This document shows, one piece after another, positions 1 to 7,514 of a stretch of DNA of 64,000 nucleotides. How positions within the stretch are numbered: the stretch's first letter is position 1; every line of letters starts with the position of its first letter. Position numbers and translations under genes: made by a program. The DNA is from Flavobacterium celericrescens (GTDB taxonomy: Bacteria; Bacteroidota; Bacteroidia; Flavobacteriales; Flavobacteriaceae): contig NZ_JAAJBV010000004.1 of assembly GCF_011392075.1 (NCBI RefSeq), positions 243,730-307,729 on the forward strand, written 5' to 3'. Below the pieces are notes generated by a model. That model was given only the letters and a program-made list of their open reading frames with translations, did no database searches and had not been told where the DNA came from.

Positions 1-15
1 AAGAGACAATTATAG

Positions 16-23
16 TATATTTG
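16..23 (+). promoter_or_regulatory. -7 promoter element (TATATTTG) for the PLP-enzyme gene
   Basis: TATATTTG fits the Bacteroidetes -7 consensus TAnnTTTG and lies 28 bases before the ATG at 52. A -33 element would fall off the window edge. The predicted start site lies inside the left arm of the terminator at 24-51. Confidence 0.5.
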
Positions 24-51
24 AAAGCAGCTTTTAATAGCTGCTTTTTTT
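24..51 (+). terminator. Intrinsic terminator of a gene left of the window
   Basis: AAAGCAGCT (24-32) pairs with AGCTGCTTT (39-47) around a 6-base loop, and T residues run to 51. The next gene's ATG follows directly at 52. Confidence 0.7.
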
Positions 52-963
52 ATGAAAACTAGTCAAAATCAAAAGATAGAAATAGCATTTCCAAAAGGTA
101 TAGAACTCTATATTAAAAGAGAAGATTTGTTACACCCTGTAATTTCAGGAAATAAATTTCGAAAGCTGAAATATAACTTGGAGGAAGCTAAACAATTAGG
201 TTTTAAAAAGTTGTTAACCTTTGGAGGTGCTTTTTCAAATCATATTGTTGCTATGGCTGGAGCTGGAGCAGCTTTTGGTTTTGAAACTATTGGAGTAATT
301 CGTGGGGAAGAGTTAATAAATAAAATTCATGAGAATCCATCTTTGCAATTTGCTCAACAATCTGGGATGCAATTTCATTTTATTGATAGAACATCATACA
401 GAAATAAAACGGACATAAACTTTATAGAAAATTTACGAAATTTATTCGGTGATTTTTATTTAGTTCCGGAAGGGGGAACTAATGATTTAGCAATAAAAGG
501 TTGTGAAGAGATTCTAACAAAAGAAGATGTTGAACAATTTAATTACATCTGTTGCGCAATGGGAACTGGTGGAACAATTTCAGGAATTATTAATTCGTCG
601 AGTGAAATGCAAGAAATTATTGGATTTTCTTCGTTAAAAGGTGATTTTTTATCTGATGTAATTCGTAATTTTGTACAGAAAAAAAATTGGAACGTTAATT
701 GTGAGTATCATTTTGGTGGTTATGGAAAGGTTTCAGATGAACTTATTTCATTTTTAAACTTTTTTTATATAGAAACTAAAATTCCATTAGACCCAGTTTA
801 TACTGGAAAAATGATGTTTGGAATTTTTGATTTAATCGAAAAAGGATGTTTTCCACCCAATTCAAAAATCCTAGCTATTCACACTGGAGGATTGCAAGGA
901 GTTGCAGGTATGAATGATATGTTGCAAAAAAAGAATAAAGAAACAATACATTATAATGATTAA
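52..963 (+). CDS. PLP-dependent D-cysteine desulfhydrase / ACC deaminase family protein
   Basis: This 303-aa cytosolic enzyme belongs to the fold-type II PLP family that includes 1-aminocyclopropane-1-carboxylate deaminase and D-cysteine desulfhydrase. The Schiff-base lysine is probably Lys35 in SGNKFRK. The loop FGGAFSNH (about residue 57) and the glycine-rich phosphate-binding stretch MGTGGTISG (about residue 170) are both present. Flavobacterial members are generally annotated as deaminase or desulfhydrase without known substrate, and the sequence does not let me choose. The ATG at 52 abuts the upstream terminator. The end overlaps the next gene by 8 bases, so the two are probably co-transcribed. 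Confidence 0.85.
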   Translation: MKTSQNQKIEIAFPKGIELYIKREDLLHPVISGNKFRKLKYNLEEAKQLGFKKLLTFGGAFSNHIVAMAGAGAAFGFETIGVIRGEELINKIHENPSLQFAQQSGMQFHFIDRTSYRNKTDINFIENLRNLFGDFYLVPEGGTNDLAIKGCEEILTKEDVEQFNYICCAMGTGGTISGIINSSSEMQEIIGFSSLKGDFLSDVIRNFVQKKNWNVNCEYHFGGYGKVSDELISFLNFFYIETKIPLDPVYTGKMMFGIFDLIEKGCFPPNSKILAIHTGGLQGVAGMNDMLQKKNKETIHYND

Positions 964-1828
964 AAAAATCACCTTATTTCTGATAGGTATTATGATTGTT
1001 GGATGTAATAGTACAAAACCAATTGTGCGAACTACTTCAAAATCAAAACCTAAAACAACAACGACCACTACTAAAAAAAAGCCAGTGGCTCAAAATTCTA
1101 CTACCAAAACTAATCCTGAAAATAAAACAACAACTTCTTCAACTAATGGAAAAGAAGTACAATTAGAAGCAACTTCAAATGTGAGAACTTATGAAGAAGA
1201 AATCAAATTGTATGTTGCAAATTTTAGTGAAATTGCAAAAAACAACATGAAAACGCATGGAATTCCTGCTAGTATTATTCTAGCGCAAGGAATTCTAGAA
1301 TCGGGAGCTGGAAAAGGAAAATTAGCTATTTCAGCTAATAATCATTTTGGAATTAAATGTCATACTGGATGGACAGGAGATAGTGTTCGTCATGATGATG
1401 ATGCTGAACAAGAGTGTTTTAGAAAATACAATCAAGCGGCTGAATCATATAAAGACCATTCTTTGTTTTTAACATCAAGAAGTCGTTATGCGTCATTATT
1501 TAATTTAGATAAAGGTGATTATGAATCTTGGGCAAAAGGGTTAAAGGCTGCGGGTTATGCAACTGATGTGAAATATCCAGATAAATTAATTGGTTTAATA
1601 GAACGATTCGAATTGTATAAATATGATAATGAGGTTCTAAACCGCAATTATATTCCTGTAAAAAAAGATCCTTTAGTAGAAATTTCTGAAGGTTATTATA
1701 CAATCCAGCAAGGAGACACTTTATATTCTTTATCCAAGAAGTTTAGTTTATCAGTTGATGATTTGAAAAAAATGAATAATCTTTCAGATAATGCCATATC
1801 AATTGGGCAAAAAATAAAAATCAAATAA
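956..1828 (+). CDS. Glucosaminidase (GH73-like) lipoprotein with C-terminal LysM domain
   Basis: The protein has 290 aa from the ATG at 956; an upstream in-frame ATG at 914 would put charged residues ahead of the signal peptide and is rejected. The signal ends in a lipobox (IVGC, Cys17), so it is an exported lipoprotein. A Thr/Lys-rich linker follows to about residue 70. The glucosaminidase domain (about 80-220) has [10 protein letters not shown], whose Glu is the probable catalytic acid, and the family motif [10 protein letters not shown] LysM peptidoglycan-binding domain ([16 protein letters not shown]) forms the C-terminus. The likely role is cleavage of glycan strands in cell-wall remodelling. 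It overlaps both neighbours, by 8 bases upstream and 1 base downstream. Confidence 0.88.
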   Translation: MIKKITLFLIGIMIVGCNSTKPIVRTTSKSKPKTTTTTTKKKPVAQNSTTKTNPENKTTTSSTNGKEVQLEATSNVRTYEEEIKLYVANFSEIAKNNMKTHGIPASIILAQGILESGAGKGKLAISANNHFGIKCHTGWTGDSVRHDDDAEQECFRKYNQAAESYKDHSLFLTSRSRYASLFNLDKGDYESWAKGLKAAGYATDVKYPDKLIGLIERFELYKYDNEVLNRNYIPVKKDPLVEISEGYYTIQQGDTLYSLSKKFSLSVDDLKKMNNLSDNAISIGQKIKIK

Positions 1829-3114
1829 TGTTATATAAAAGAAGTAGCGAATTATTTGTTGAGGCAAATAAAGTAATTCCTGGAGGAGTAAATTCACCAG
1901 TTAGAGCATTTAAAGGAGTAGGGGGAACGCCAATTTTTGTAAAAGAAGCAAAAGGAGCCTATTTATATGATGAAGATGGAAACCGTTTAATTGATTATAT
2001 CAATTCTTGGGGACCGATGATTTTAGGTCATGCCTATGAACCTGTAGTAAATGCAGTAATAGAGAAAGCTAAAAAAGGAACTTCTTTTGGGATGCCAACA
2101 GAATTAGAAACGCAAATTGCAACATTAGCCGTTTCTATGGTTCCAAATATTGATAAAATAAGATTTGTAAATTCTGGCACAGAAGCTTGTATGAGTGCTA
2201 TTCGATTGGCAAGAGGTTATACAAAACGCGACAAAATAATTAAATTTTCGGGTTGTTATCATGGTCATTCAGATTCATTTTTGATTGCTGCAGGAAGTGG
2301 ATTAAGCACGTTTGGTGTGCCAAATTCTCCTGGTGTAACAGAAGGAACGGCAAAAGATACATTATTAGCAAATTATAATGATATTGAAAATGTAAAAGCA
2401 TTATTCGAAGCCAATAAAAATGAAATTGCAGCCATTATTATAGAACCAGTTGCTGGAAATATGGGCTGTATTCCGCCAAAAAAAGGTTTTTTAGAAGCTT
2501 TACGAGCAGTTTGTTCAGAGAACGGAGCTTTACTTATTTTTGATGAAGTAATGACGGGATTTCGTTTAGCAAAAGGTGGTGCGCAAGAATTATACGGAGT
2601 TCAAGCTGATATTGTTTGTTTTGGAAAAGTAATTGGTGGAGGTTTGCCTGTTGGTGCTTTTGCTGCACGAGAAGAGATAATGAATTATTTAGCTCCGTTA
2701 GGACCAGTGTATCAAGCAGGAACATTGTCTGGAAATCCATTAGCTATGGCGGCTGGATTTGAAATGTTGAAAGCTTTAAATAATAATTCAGCAATTTTTA
2801 AAAGTTTAGAAGAAAAAACTGCTTATTTAGAAAAAGGAATTAAAAAAGTATTAGCGGAGGCTAACATTCAATTTACAATTAATAGAGTTGGTTCAATGAT
2901 TTCTGTACATTTTGATGCTAACCCAGTTTATGATTTTAATACAGCAAAAAATGGTGATAACGAAACGTTTAAAAAGTTTTTCCATGGTTTGCTAAATCGA
3001 GGAGTTTATATTGCACCATCGGCTTATGAAACTTGGTTTATTACAGAAGCATTAACTTACGAAGATTTAGATTTTACAATTAATGCAATTGCAAGTGTTG
3101 CAAAAGAGTTATAA
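1828..3114 (+). CDS. hemL: Glutamate-1-semialdehyde 2,1-aminomutase
   Basis: This 428-aa class III PLP aminotransferase-fold enzyme converts glutamate-1-semialdehyde to 5-aminolevulinate in the C5 route to tetrapyrroles. Diagnostic features are the N-terminus [13 protein letters not shown], the NSGTEA cofactor motif, DEVMTGFR, and the PLP lysine Lys267 in [15 protein letters not shown]. Length is normal for the family. Its ATG shares one base with the preceding stop codon (ATAATG), which suggests translational coupling. A bidirectional terminator closes the three-gene unit. Haem made by this pathway would also serve the di-heme protein encoded 2.4 kb downstream, although no direct regulatory link is visible. 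Confidence 0.96.
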   Translation: MLYKRSSELFVEANKVIPGGVNSPVRAFKGVGGTPIFVKEAKGAYLYDEDGNRLIDYINSWGPMILGHAYEPVVNAVIEKAKKGTSFGMPTELETQIATLAVSMVPNIDKIRFVNSGTEACMSAIRLARGYTKRDKIIKFSGCYHGHSDSFLIAAGSGLSTFGVPNSPGVTEGTAKDTLLANYNDIENVKALFEANKNEIAAIIIEPVAGNMGCIPPKKGFLEALRAVCSENGALLIFDEVMTGFRLAKGGAQELYGVQADIVCFGKVIGGGLPVGAFAAREEIMNYLAPLGPVYQAGTLSGNPLAMAAGFEMLKALNNNSAIFKSLEEKTAYLEKGIKKVLAEANIQFTINRVGSMISVHFDANPVYDFNTAKNGDNETFKKFFHGLLNRGVYIAPSAYETWFITEALTYEDLDFTINAIASVAKEL

Positions 3115-3147
3115 AAAAAATCCCGATTGATATCGGGATTTTTTTTA
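3113..3147. terminator. Bidirectional terminator between hemL and the convergent small gene
   Basis: TCCCGAT (3121-3127) and ATCGGGA (3132-3138) form a 7-bp stem with a TGAT loop. An A-run lies to the left and a T-run to the right, so it can work for both convergent genes. Confidence 0.85.
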
Positions 3148-3474
3148 TTTTAAAGTAAGTTTATTGAAAACTGCACTATTTTTTTCTAGAAGAACTAACT
3201 GTTCTTGAGTTAGCATATCTTTTATTTCAGTTCTTATTCTTTTGAATAAATCTTTCTTTTCTTCTTCAGTAGGATTTACCGCTAAAGATTTATGTTTGTG
3301 AATGAATATTTGATAAACTCTCTCTGAAACATCTTCATTAAGTTGTAAAGCTGCTGTAAGTTCAGTAGCATCTTTTTTTGCTAAAGTAAAGATATCTCCT
3401 TTTTGAGTTTCTTGTGCAGAAGCTCCTATTGTGAAAGCAAAAAACAAAGCGATTACTGCAAATAATTTTTTCAT
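3145..3474 (-). CDS. Small secreted helical protein of unknown function
   Basis: The protein has 109 aa with a clear Sec signal peptide ending at ASAQ (about residue 20). The rest is predicted mostly helical and charged (TLAKKDATELTAALQLNEDV, then a Lys/Glu-rich half). The layout, signal plus short helical body with a TPEQ-like 'LTQEQ' segment near the end, resembles the neighbouring Spy/CpxP-like protein. The two may be distant paralogues with periplasmic chaperone-like roles, but this is inference. A well-formed promoter lies directly upstream (3503-3534), so it is transcribed separately from the next gene. I do not recognise a named family. Confidence 0.75.
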   Translation of the reverse strand: MKKLFAVIALFFAFTIGASAQETQKGDIFTLAKKDATELTAALQLNEDVSERVYQIFIHKHKSLAVNPTEEEKKDLFKRIRTEIKDMLTQEQLVLLEKNSAVFNKLTLK

Positions 3475-3502
3475 GTTGTTATTTTTTATAGTTTTCGAAA
3501 TT

Positions 3503-3534
3503 CAAATCTAATAGATTTTTTTCGGATAACCAAA
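3503..3534 (-). promoter_or_regulatory. Promoter for the 109-aa secreted protein
   Basis: On the minus strand TTTG (3534-3531) is followed after 20 bases by TAGATTTG (3510-3503). This matches the Bacteroidetes layout of TTTG, about 19 bases, then TAnnTTTG. It lies about 30 bases before the ATG at 3474. Confidence 0.6.
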
Positions 3535-3547
3535 AAAAAGATTAAAA

Positions 3548-3994
3548 CTATTCTTCAGATTCTGTATGACCTTTTCTTTTTTGTTTCATTTTTTCCATTT
3601 TCTCACTTCTCATTTCACTTCTTTTTTCATGATTTTCTTCCCATTCTTTATATTGTTCTGGAGTTAAAATCTTTTTCATTTTAGCTTTCATTTCAATTTG
3701 CTCATCAAGCATTTTGTTTTTCATTTCAAATTTTTCATCAGCAGTTGGTTTTTCACCTTTTTCTTTATTGGCTTTAAATTCGGCCATTTTTGCTTCTCTT
3801 TTTTGAGCTTGCTCTAATAAAATTGCTTTAACTTCTTTTTGTTGTTTTTCATTCAAATCTAAATCTAAAGTCATTTTTTTAACTTGTAATTCAGATTGTT
3901 GTTCTGGAGTTAGTTTTTCTCCTCTTCCTCTTCCTTCTTGTGCAAATGATAGTGAACTAATAACTAAGGCAATTGCTAAAATTAATTTTTTCAT
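3548..3994 (-). CDS. Spy/CpxP-like periplasmic protein
   Basis: The protein has 148 aa with a signal peptide ending near SFAQE (residue 20). The mature part is extremely rich in Lys, Glu, Met and Gln, and is predicted to be long amphipathic helices. It contains LTPEQ twice (about residues 28 and 110), the hallmark repeated motif of the Spy/CpxP family, whose members bind unfolded periplasmic proteins or sense envelope stress. In Bacteroidetes such genes often sit near sensor or metal-stress genes; here the divergent neighbour is the probable copper cluster. No TAnnTTTG promoter is obvious upstream. Family assignment rests on composition and the motif, not on a search. Confidence 0.72.
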   Translation of the reverse strand: MKKLILAIALVISSLSFAQEGRGRGEKLTPEQQSELQVKKMTLDLDLNEKQQKEVKAILLEQAQKREAKMAEFKANKEKGEKPTADEKFEMKNKMLDEQIEMKAKMKKILTPEQYKEWEENHEKRSEMRSEKMEKMKQKRKGHTESEE

Positions 3995-4108
3995 CGTTTA
4001 TAATTTTAAATTGTTTGATGATAAGACAATATGAAAATTAAAAGGTTTAATCTTTAACAGAAAATTAGTAAAAATGATTTTTATCAGTGTCATTATTAAA
4101 AACGTTCG

Positions 4109-4116
4109 TACATTTG
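4109..4116 (+). promoter_or_regulatory. -7 promoter element (TACATTTG) touching the start of the next gene
   Basis: TACATTTG is a perfect TAnnTTTG match but ends one base before the ATG at 4118. The start site would fall at or inside the first codons, which suggests a leaderless message, possibly starting at the GTG at 4121. A -33 element is not evident. Confidence 0.5.
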
Positions 4117-4117
4117 C

Positions 4118-4498
4118 ATGGTGAAAAAAATAGTAGTCATACTTGCAATGTTTATTCTGGTTAAGCCAGTAATTCCTGTATTGGAATATATTGTTAATTA
4201 TGATTATATCAGCAAAGAACTTTGTATTAATAAAGATAAGCCAGCACTAAAATGTAATGGTAAATGTCATTTGATGAAACAATTAGCTAAAGTTTCTGAT
4301 GATGAAAAGCCAATTTCAAACGATAAAAAAGATAATAGTAAACAAGAAGTTGAAATATTGTTTTATCAAGAAGTTTCAAGACTTATTTTCTTTTCGGATT
4401 TTTGTTTTATTAATAAATTTACTAACTCATTTTATTTGAATCTGTATTGTTTGGATGCTACCGATTCAATTTTTCATCCACCCACCTTTTTAGTTTAA
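4118..4498 (+). CDS. Small membrane-anchored protein with a CxxxC motif, putative metal-linked
   Basis: The protein has 126 aa. It has an N-terminal hydrophobic segment (about residues 4-26) ending at VNYDYI, then a cysteine cluster: one Cys in ELCINKD and the pair in KCNGKCHLMK (Cys-x3-Cys followed by His and Met, all possible copper or heme ligands). A Lys/Asp-rich stretch (about 70-85) and a hydrophobic tail ending HPPTFLV follow. I recall similar small proteins in other Bacteroidetes but know of no assigned function. It lies 124 bases upstream of the MbnP-like gene on the same strand, which suggests shared metal handling. The start is uncertain because the promoter element touches it; the GTG at 4121 is the alternative. 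Confidence 0.65.
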   Translation: MVKKIVVILAMFILVKPVIPVLEYIVNYDYISKELCINKDKPALKCNGKCHLMKQLAKVSDDEKPISNDKKDNSKQEVEILFYQEVSRLIFFSDFCFINKFTNSFYLNLYCLDATDSIFHPPTFLV

Positions 4499-4622
4499 TT
4501 TTTTTTTCAATTGGTTCAATTCTTTTTTGAACTAATTAGGATATCTATGTCCTTGCTTGTTTAAAGATATTTTCTTTAAGCAGAATTTTTATATATAATT
4601 TAAACTAAAAATAATTCATAAA

Positions 4623-5420
4623 ATGAAATTTCAATTAAAAAATATTTTAGCCGTAATGGCTCTAGCTATAGCATTCACATCTTGTTCTGATGACGATGAT
4701 AACAAAATAACAGGTGAAGGGAGTATAAAATTAGAATTTGACAATGTATATGGTGATGCTGATTTTGCTTTTAATACAGCCTACACTAATTCTAATGGAG
4801 AAGTTATTAAGGCGACTAAAGTGAAGTATATTGTTAGTAATATTGTTTTGACAAAAACGGATGGCTCTACTTATACAGTGCCAAAAAGTGATAGCTATTT
4901 TATTATTGACGAAGGAACAGCAACTTCAACACTTTTAGAATTGCCTAATATTCCCGCAGCAAATTACAAAAGTATTTCATTTGGAATTGGTGTAGACCAA
5001 GAGCAATTTAATTTAGGTGCAACTGGTCAAGGAGATTTTTTAACTACAGCTCAAAATGCAGGAATGATGTGGTCTTGGAGTGCGGGATATAAATTTGTTG
5101 CCTTTGAAGGAACATTTACCTCTTCAACTGTTACAACTGATACTTCATATATGGTTCATACAGGTCAAACAGGAACATCATATAACTATAATACAATTAA
5201 TATTGATTTTCCAGAGAATGCAATGGTAAGAACAACAATTACTCCTCAAGTACATATAATGGCTGATGTTAAGCATATTATTGATGGTACAAATAAAATT
5301 AGCTTAACTAGCAATAATATGGGTGGAATGGGTGCTATGATTATGGGAGGTGCAAATTTGCCATTAATTACAGCTAATTTAAGCAATATGTTTGAAGTTC
5401 ACCATGTACATAATGACTAA
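4623..5420 (+). CDS. MbnP-like lipoprotein, putative copper-binding protein
   Basis: The protein has 265 aa with a lipoprotein signal (lipobox near Cys21, then an Asp-rich SDDDD stretch). The body fits the MbnP family: a beta-rich N-terminus (GSIKLEFDNVYGD), KVKYIVSNIVLTKTDGS, and the GIGVDQEQ region. MbnP proteins are periplasmic or secreted copper binders in methanotrophs; one copper site depends on a Trp oxidised to kynurenine by the di-heme partner MbnH. This protein has a WSW motif at Trp150/Trp152 as a possible target. Its C-terminus ends in a His-rich HHVHND. The adjacent gene encodes an MbnH-like protein. A terminator follows directly, so this gene is probably expressed more than the enzyme. 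Confidence 0.8.
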   Translation: MKFQLKNILAVMALAIAFTSCSDDDDNKITGEGSIKLEFDNVYGDADFAFNTAYTNSNGEVIKATKVKYIVSNIVLTKTDGSTYTVPKSDSYFIIDEGTATSTLLELPNIPAANYKSISFGIGVDQEQFNLGATGQGDFLTTAQNAGMMWSWSAGYKFVAFEGTFTSSTVTTDTSYMVHTGQTGTSYNYNTINIDFPENAMVRTTITPQVHIMADVKHIIDGTNKISLTSNNMGGMGAMIMGGANLPLITANLSNMFEVHHVHND

Positions 5421-5428
5421 ATAATTGA

Positions 5429-5464
5429 AAAAGCTGTTAGTTGTTTTGCTAACAGCTTTTTTTT
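5429..5464 (+). terminator. Intrinsic terminator between the MbnP-like and MbnH-like genes
   Basis: AAAAGCTGTTAG (5429-5440) pairs with CTAACAGCTTTT (5449-5460) around an 8-base loop, with T residues to 5464. It sits inside the apparent operon and would lower expression of the di-heme gene relative to its substrate. Confidence 0.85.
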
Positions 5465-5480
5465 AAAAAAATTAGTAAAG

Positions 5481-6521
5481 ATGAAAACAAAGATAATATT
5501 GCTGCTCGTTTTTTCGTTATTTTTGAGTTGTTCAAATGATGATTCTGTTGGCTATGAAAACATTCCTATTGATTTTCAAGTGCCAAGCAATTTCCCACCT
5601 GTAAATTATGATTTTGTAAATAACCCATTAACTGAAAAAGGATTTGAATTAGGCAAAAAACTATTTTACGATGGACGTTTGTCTTCTGATGGAATTATTT
5701 CATGCGGGTTTTGTCACATTCAAGAAGATGCTTTTACGCACCACGGGCATACTTTTAGTCATGGCGTAGGAGATGCAATTGGAACTAGAAATGCACCACC
5801 TATTCAAAATATGGTTTTTCAAACTGCTTTTATGTGGGATGGAGCTACTACTCATTTAGACTTACAACCCATAATTCCATTTACAAGTGAAATCGAAATG
5901 CATGGCAATTTTGCTGATGCAATTAATATGATGAAGAATGATGCAGCTTATGTGAAATTATACAAACAAGCATTTCCTGATGGGGAGATTAATTCTGAGA
6001 ATATGCTAAAGGCATTGGCACAATTTCAGATTATGTTAGTTTCTTCAAATTCAAAATTTGATAAATATAGAAGAAATGAAATTGGTGGAACATTAACAAC
6101 TGATGAATTAGCTGGTTATTCTTTATTTAATCAAAAATGTGCTTCTTGCCACGCCACCGATATATTTACTGATAATTCGTTTAGAAACAACGGGTTGCCA
6201 ATAAATCCATCAATTAATGACATTGGAAGATTTCGCGTTACCGAATTAGATGAAGATAAATATAAATTTAAAGTGCCAAGTTTGCGAAACATCGAAAAAA
6301 CCGCACCTTATATGCATGATGGTCGTTTTTATACTTTAGAAGCGGTGTTAAATCATTATTCTTCTGGTGTTTCAAATACTCAAAATTTAGATGCATATTT
6401 AAATAATGGTGGAACTTTAGGAATACCATTATCAGAAATAGAAAAAATGCAGTTGATTGCATTTTTAAAAACTTTGACAGATACTGAATTTTTAACTGAT
6501 TCTAGATTTGCAGAATTTTAA
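5481..6521 (+). CDS. MbnH/MauG-like di-heme cytochrome c peroxidase family lipoprotein
   Basis: The protein has 346 aa with a lipoprotein signal (LFLSC, Cys17). Two c-type heme sites are present: CGFCH at residues 75-79 and CASCH at 220-224, the two-heme layout of bacterial cytochrome c peroxidases, MauG and MbnH. Other family landmarks are KLFYDGRLSSDG, IGTRNAPPI, WDGATTHLDLQ and the APYMHDGRFYTLEAVLNHY region. MbnH oxidises a Trp of MbnP; MauG makes a Trp-derived cofactor. The gene order, directly after an MbnP-like gene, makes MbnH-type function more likely than peroxide detoxification, but this is inferred. It ends one base before the next gene's ATG. Confidence 0.88.
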   Translation: MKTKIILLLVFSLFLSCSNDDSVGYENIPIDFQVPSNFPPVNYDFVNNPLTEKGFELGKKLFYDGRLSSDGIISCGFCHIQEDAFTHHGHTFSHGVGDAIGTRNAPPIQNMVFQTAFMWDGATTHLDLQPIIPFTSEIEMHGNFADAINMMKNDAAYVKLYKQAFPDGEINSENMLKALAQFQIMLVSSNSKFDKYRRNEIGGTLTTDELAGYSLFNQKCASCHATDIFTDNSFRNNGLPINPSINDIGRFRVTELDEDKYKFKVPSLRNIEKTAPYMHDGRFYTLEAVLNHYSSGVSNTQNLDAYLNNGGTLGIPLSEIEKMQLIAFLKTLTDTEFLTDSRFAEF

Positions 6522-6522
6522 T

Positions 6523-7485
6523 ATGAAGAAATATATAATCATTTTTCTGTCGATTTTTCAATATGGATTTGCAACCGAAAAAGACAGTTTAGCAGTTCAT
6601 AATCCCTTTTTAAAATTTCATCAATTTATCTATGAATTAGATGATGATTGCGATGCTTGTGGTTGTTCGGCAAGTGGAGGAAGTATGGGTTTTGCTTCAA
6701 TGTTAAACACCAATTTTATAGGGATTCGTTATTTTAATCAATCATACAAAAGTACTGATGGATTATATAGTAATTCGCCTTGGTATGATGAAAATTTTAA
6801 TACTATTCAAGTTTGGACACGTATACCGGTTGTTAAAAACCTTCAAGTTTCTGCATTATTGCCTTATCATTTTCACAATAGAGAAACCGCCACTGGAACA
6901 CAAAATATTTCAGGTATTGGAGATGTAACTATTTTAGCAATGTATCGTTTGTATCAAACACATAAAGATAGTACAATCTTAACGCACACTTTTCAAGTTG
7001 GTGGTGGAATAAAAATTCCGCTAGGTAAATTTGACCAAGCTAACAACGGAAGTGTTAATCCAAGTTATCAAGTTGGTACAGGGAGTTGGGATTATTTATT
7101 AGCAACAGAATATATTATTAGAAGAAAACAATTTGGTTTAAATGCATTGCTGAATTATGTCGTAAAAACAGAGAACGAAAAAAAATATCGTTTTGGAAAT
7201 CAATTCAATTATGCTGGCACTTTTTTCTATTTGTATGAAAAAAACAATTTTTCAATTGCACCACAGATAGGTTTTGCTGGAGAAGTTTTTGGCGACAATT
7301 ATCAATATAAACAGCGTGTAAGAAACACAGCTGGAGATATTTTTATGGGTAAAATTGGTTTTGAAATTGGAAAAGATAAGTTTTCATTTGGAGTCAATAC
7401 AATGTTGCCAATAGTTCAAAACTTAACCAATGGAAACGTTGAAGCTAATTATCGATGGAGTATAAATTTTAATTATAGTTTGTAA
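6523..7485 (+). CDS. Putative outer-membrane beta-barrel with a Cys-rich N-terminal motif
   Basis: The protein has 320 aa from the ATG at 6523; an upstream ATG at 6508 would lie inside the previous gene. It starts with a signal peptide (to about residue 18, FATEK). A striking acidic/Cys motif, DDDCDACGCSASGGSMGF, follows around residues 43-60; its three cysteines look like a metal site. The rest shows alternating aromatic and hydrophobic strands ending in WSINFNYSL with no further Cys cluster. This is typical of small flavobacterial transporter-like barrels related to the phenol-degradation meta-pathway family. Only one base separates it from the di-heme gene, so they are co-transcribed. I infer a metal-related outer-membrane role; the substrate is unknown. 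Confidence 0.7.
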   Translation: MKKYIIIFLSIFQYGFATEKDSLAVHNPFLKFHQFIYELDDDCDACGCSASGGSMGFASMLNTNFIGIRYFNQSYKSTDGLYSNSPWYDENFNTIQVWTRIPVVKNLQVSALLPYHFHNRETATGTQNISGIGDVTILAMYRLYQTHKDSTILTHTFQVGGGIKIPLGKFDQANNGSVNPSYQVGTGSWDYLLATEYIIRRKQFGLNALLNYVVKTENEKKYRFGNQFNYAGTFFYLYEKNNFSIAPQIGFAGEVFGDNYQYKQRVRNTAGDIFMGKIGFEIGKDKFSFGVNTMLPIVQNLTNGNVEANYRWSINFNYSL

Positions 7486-7486
7486 C

Positions 7487-7513
7487 AAAAAGGCACTCAA
7501 TTGAGTGCCTTTT
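7487..7513. terminator. Bidirectional loopless palindromic terminator
   Basis: AAAAGGCACTCAA and TTGAGTGCCTTTT form a perfect inverted repeat centred at 7500/7501, with A and T runs at the ends. It serves the barrel gene and the convergent lysS. The palindrome has no built-in spacer, so the central bases must form the loop. Confidence 0.8.
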
Positions 7514-7514
7514 C

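Noticed and set aside
4499..4622. Riboswitch upstream of the MbnP-like gene
   Set aside because: Several weak AT-rich hairpins can be drawn (for example around 4511-4537), but none matches a known riboswitch and the gap is only 124 bases.
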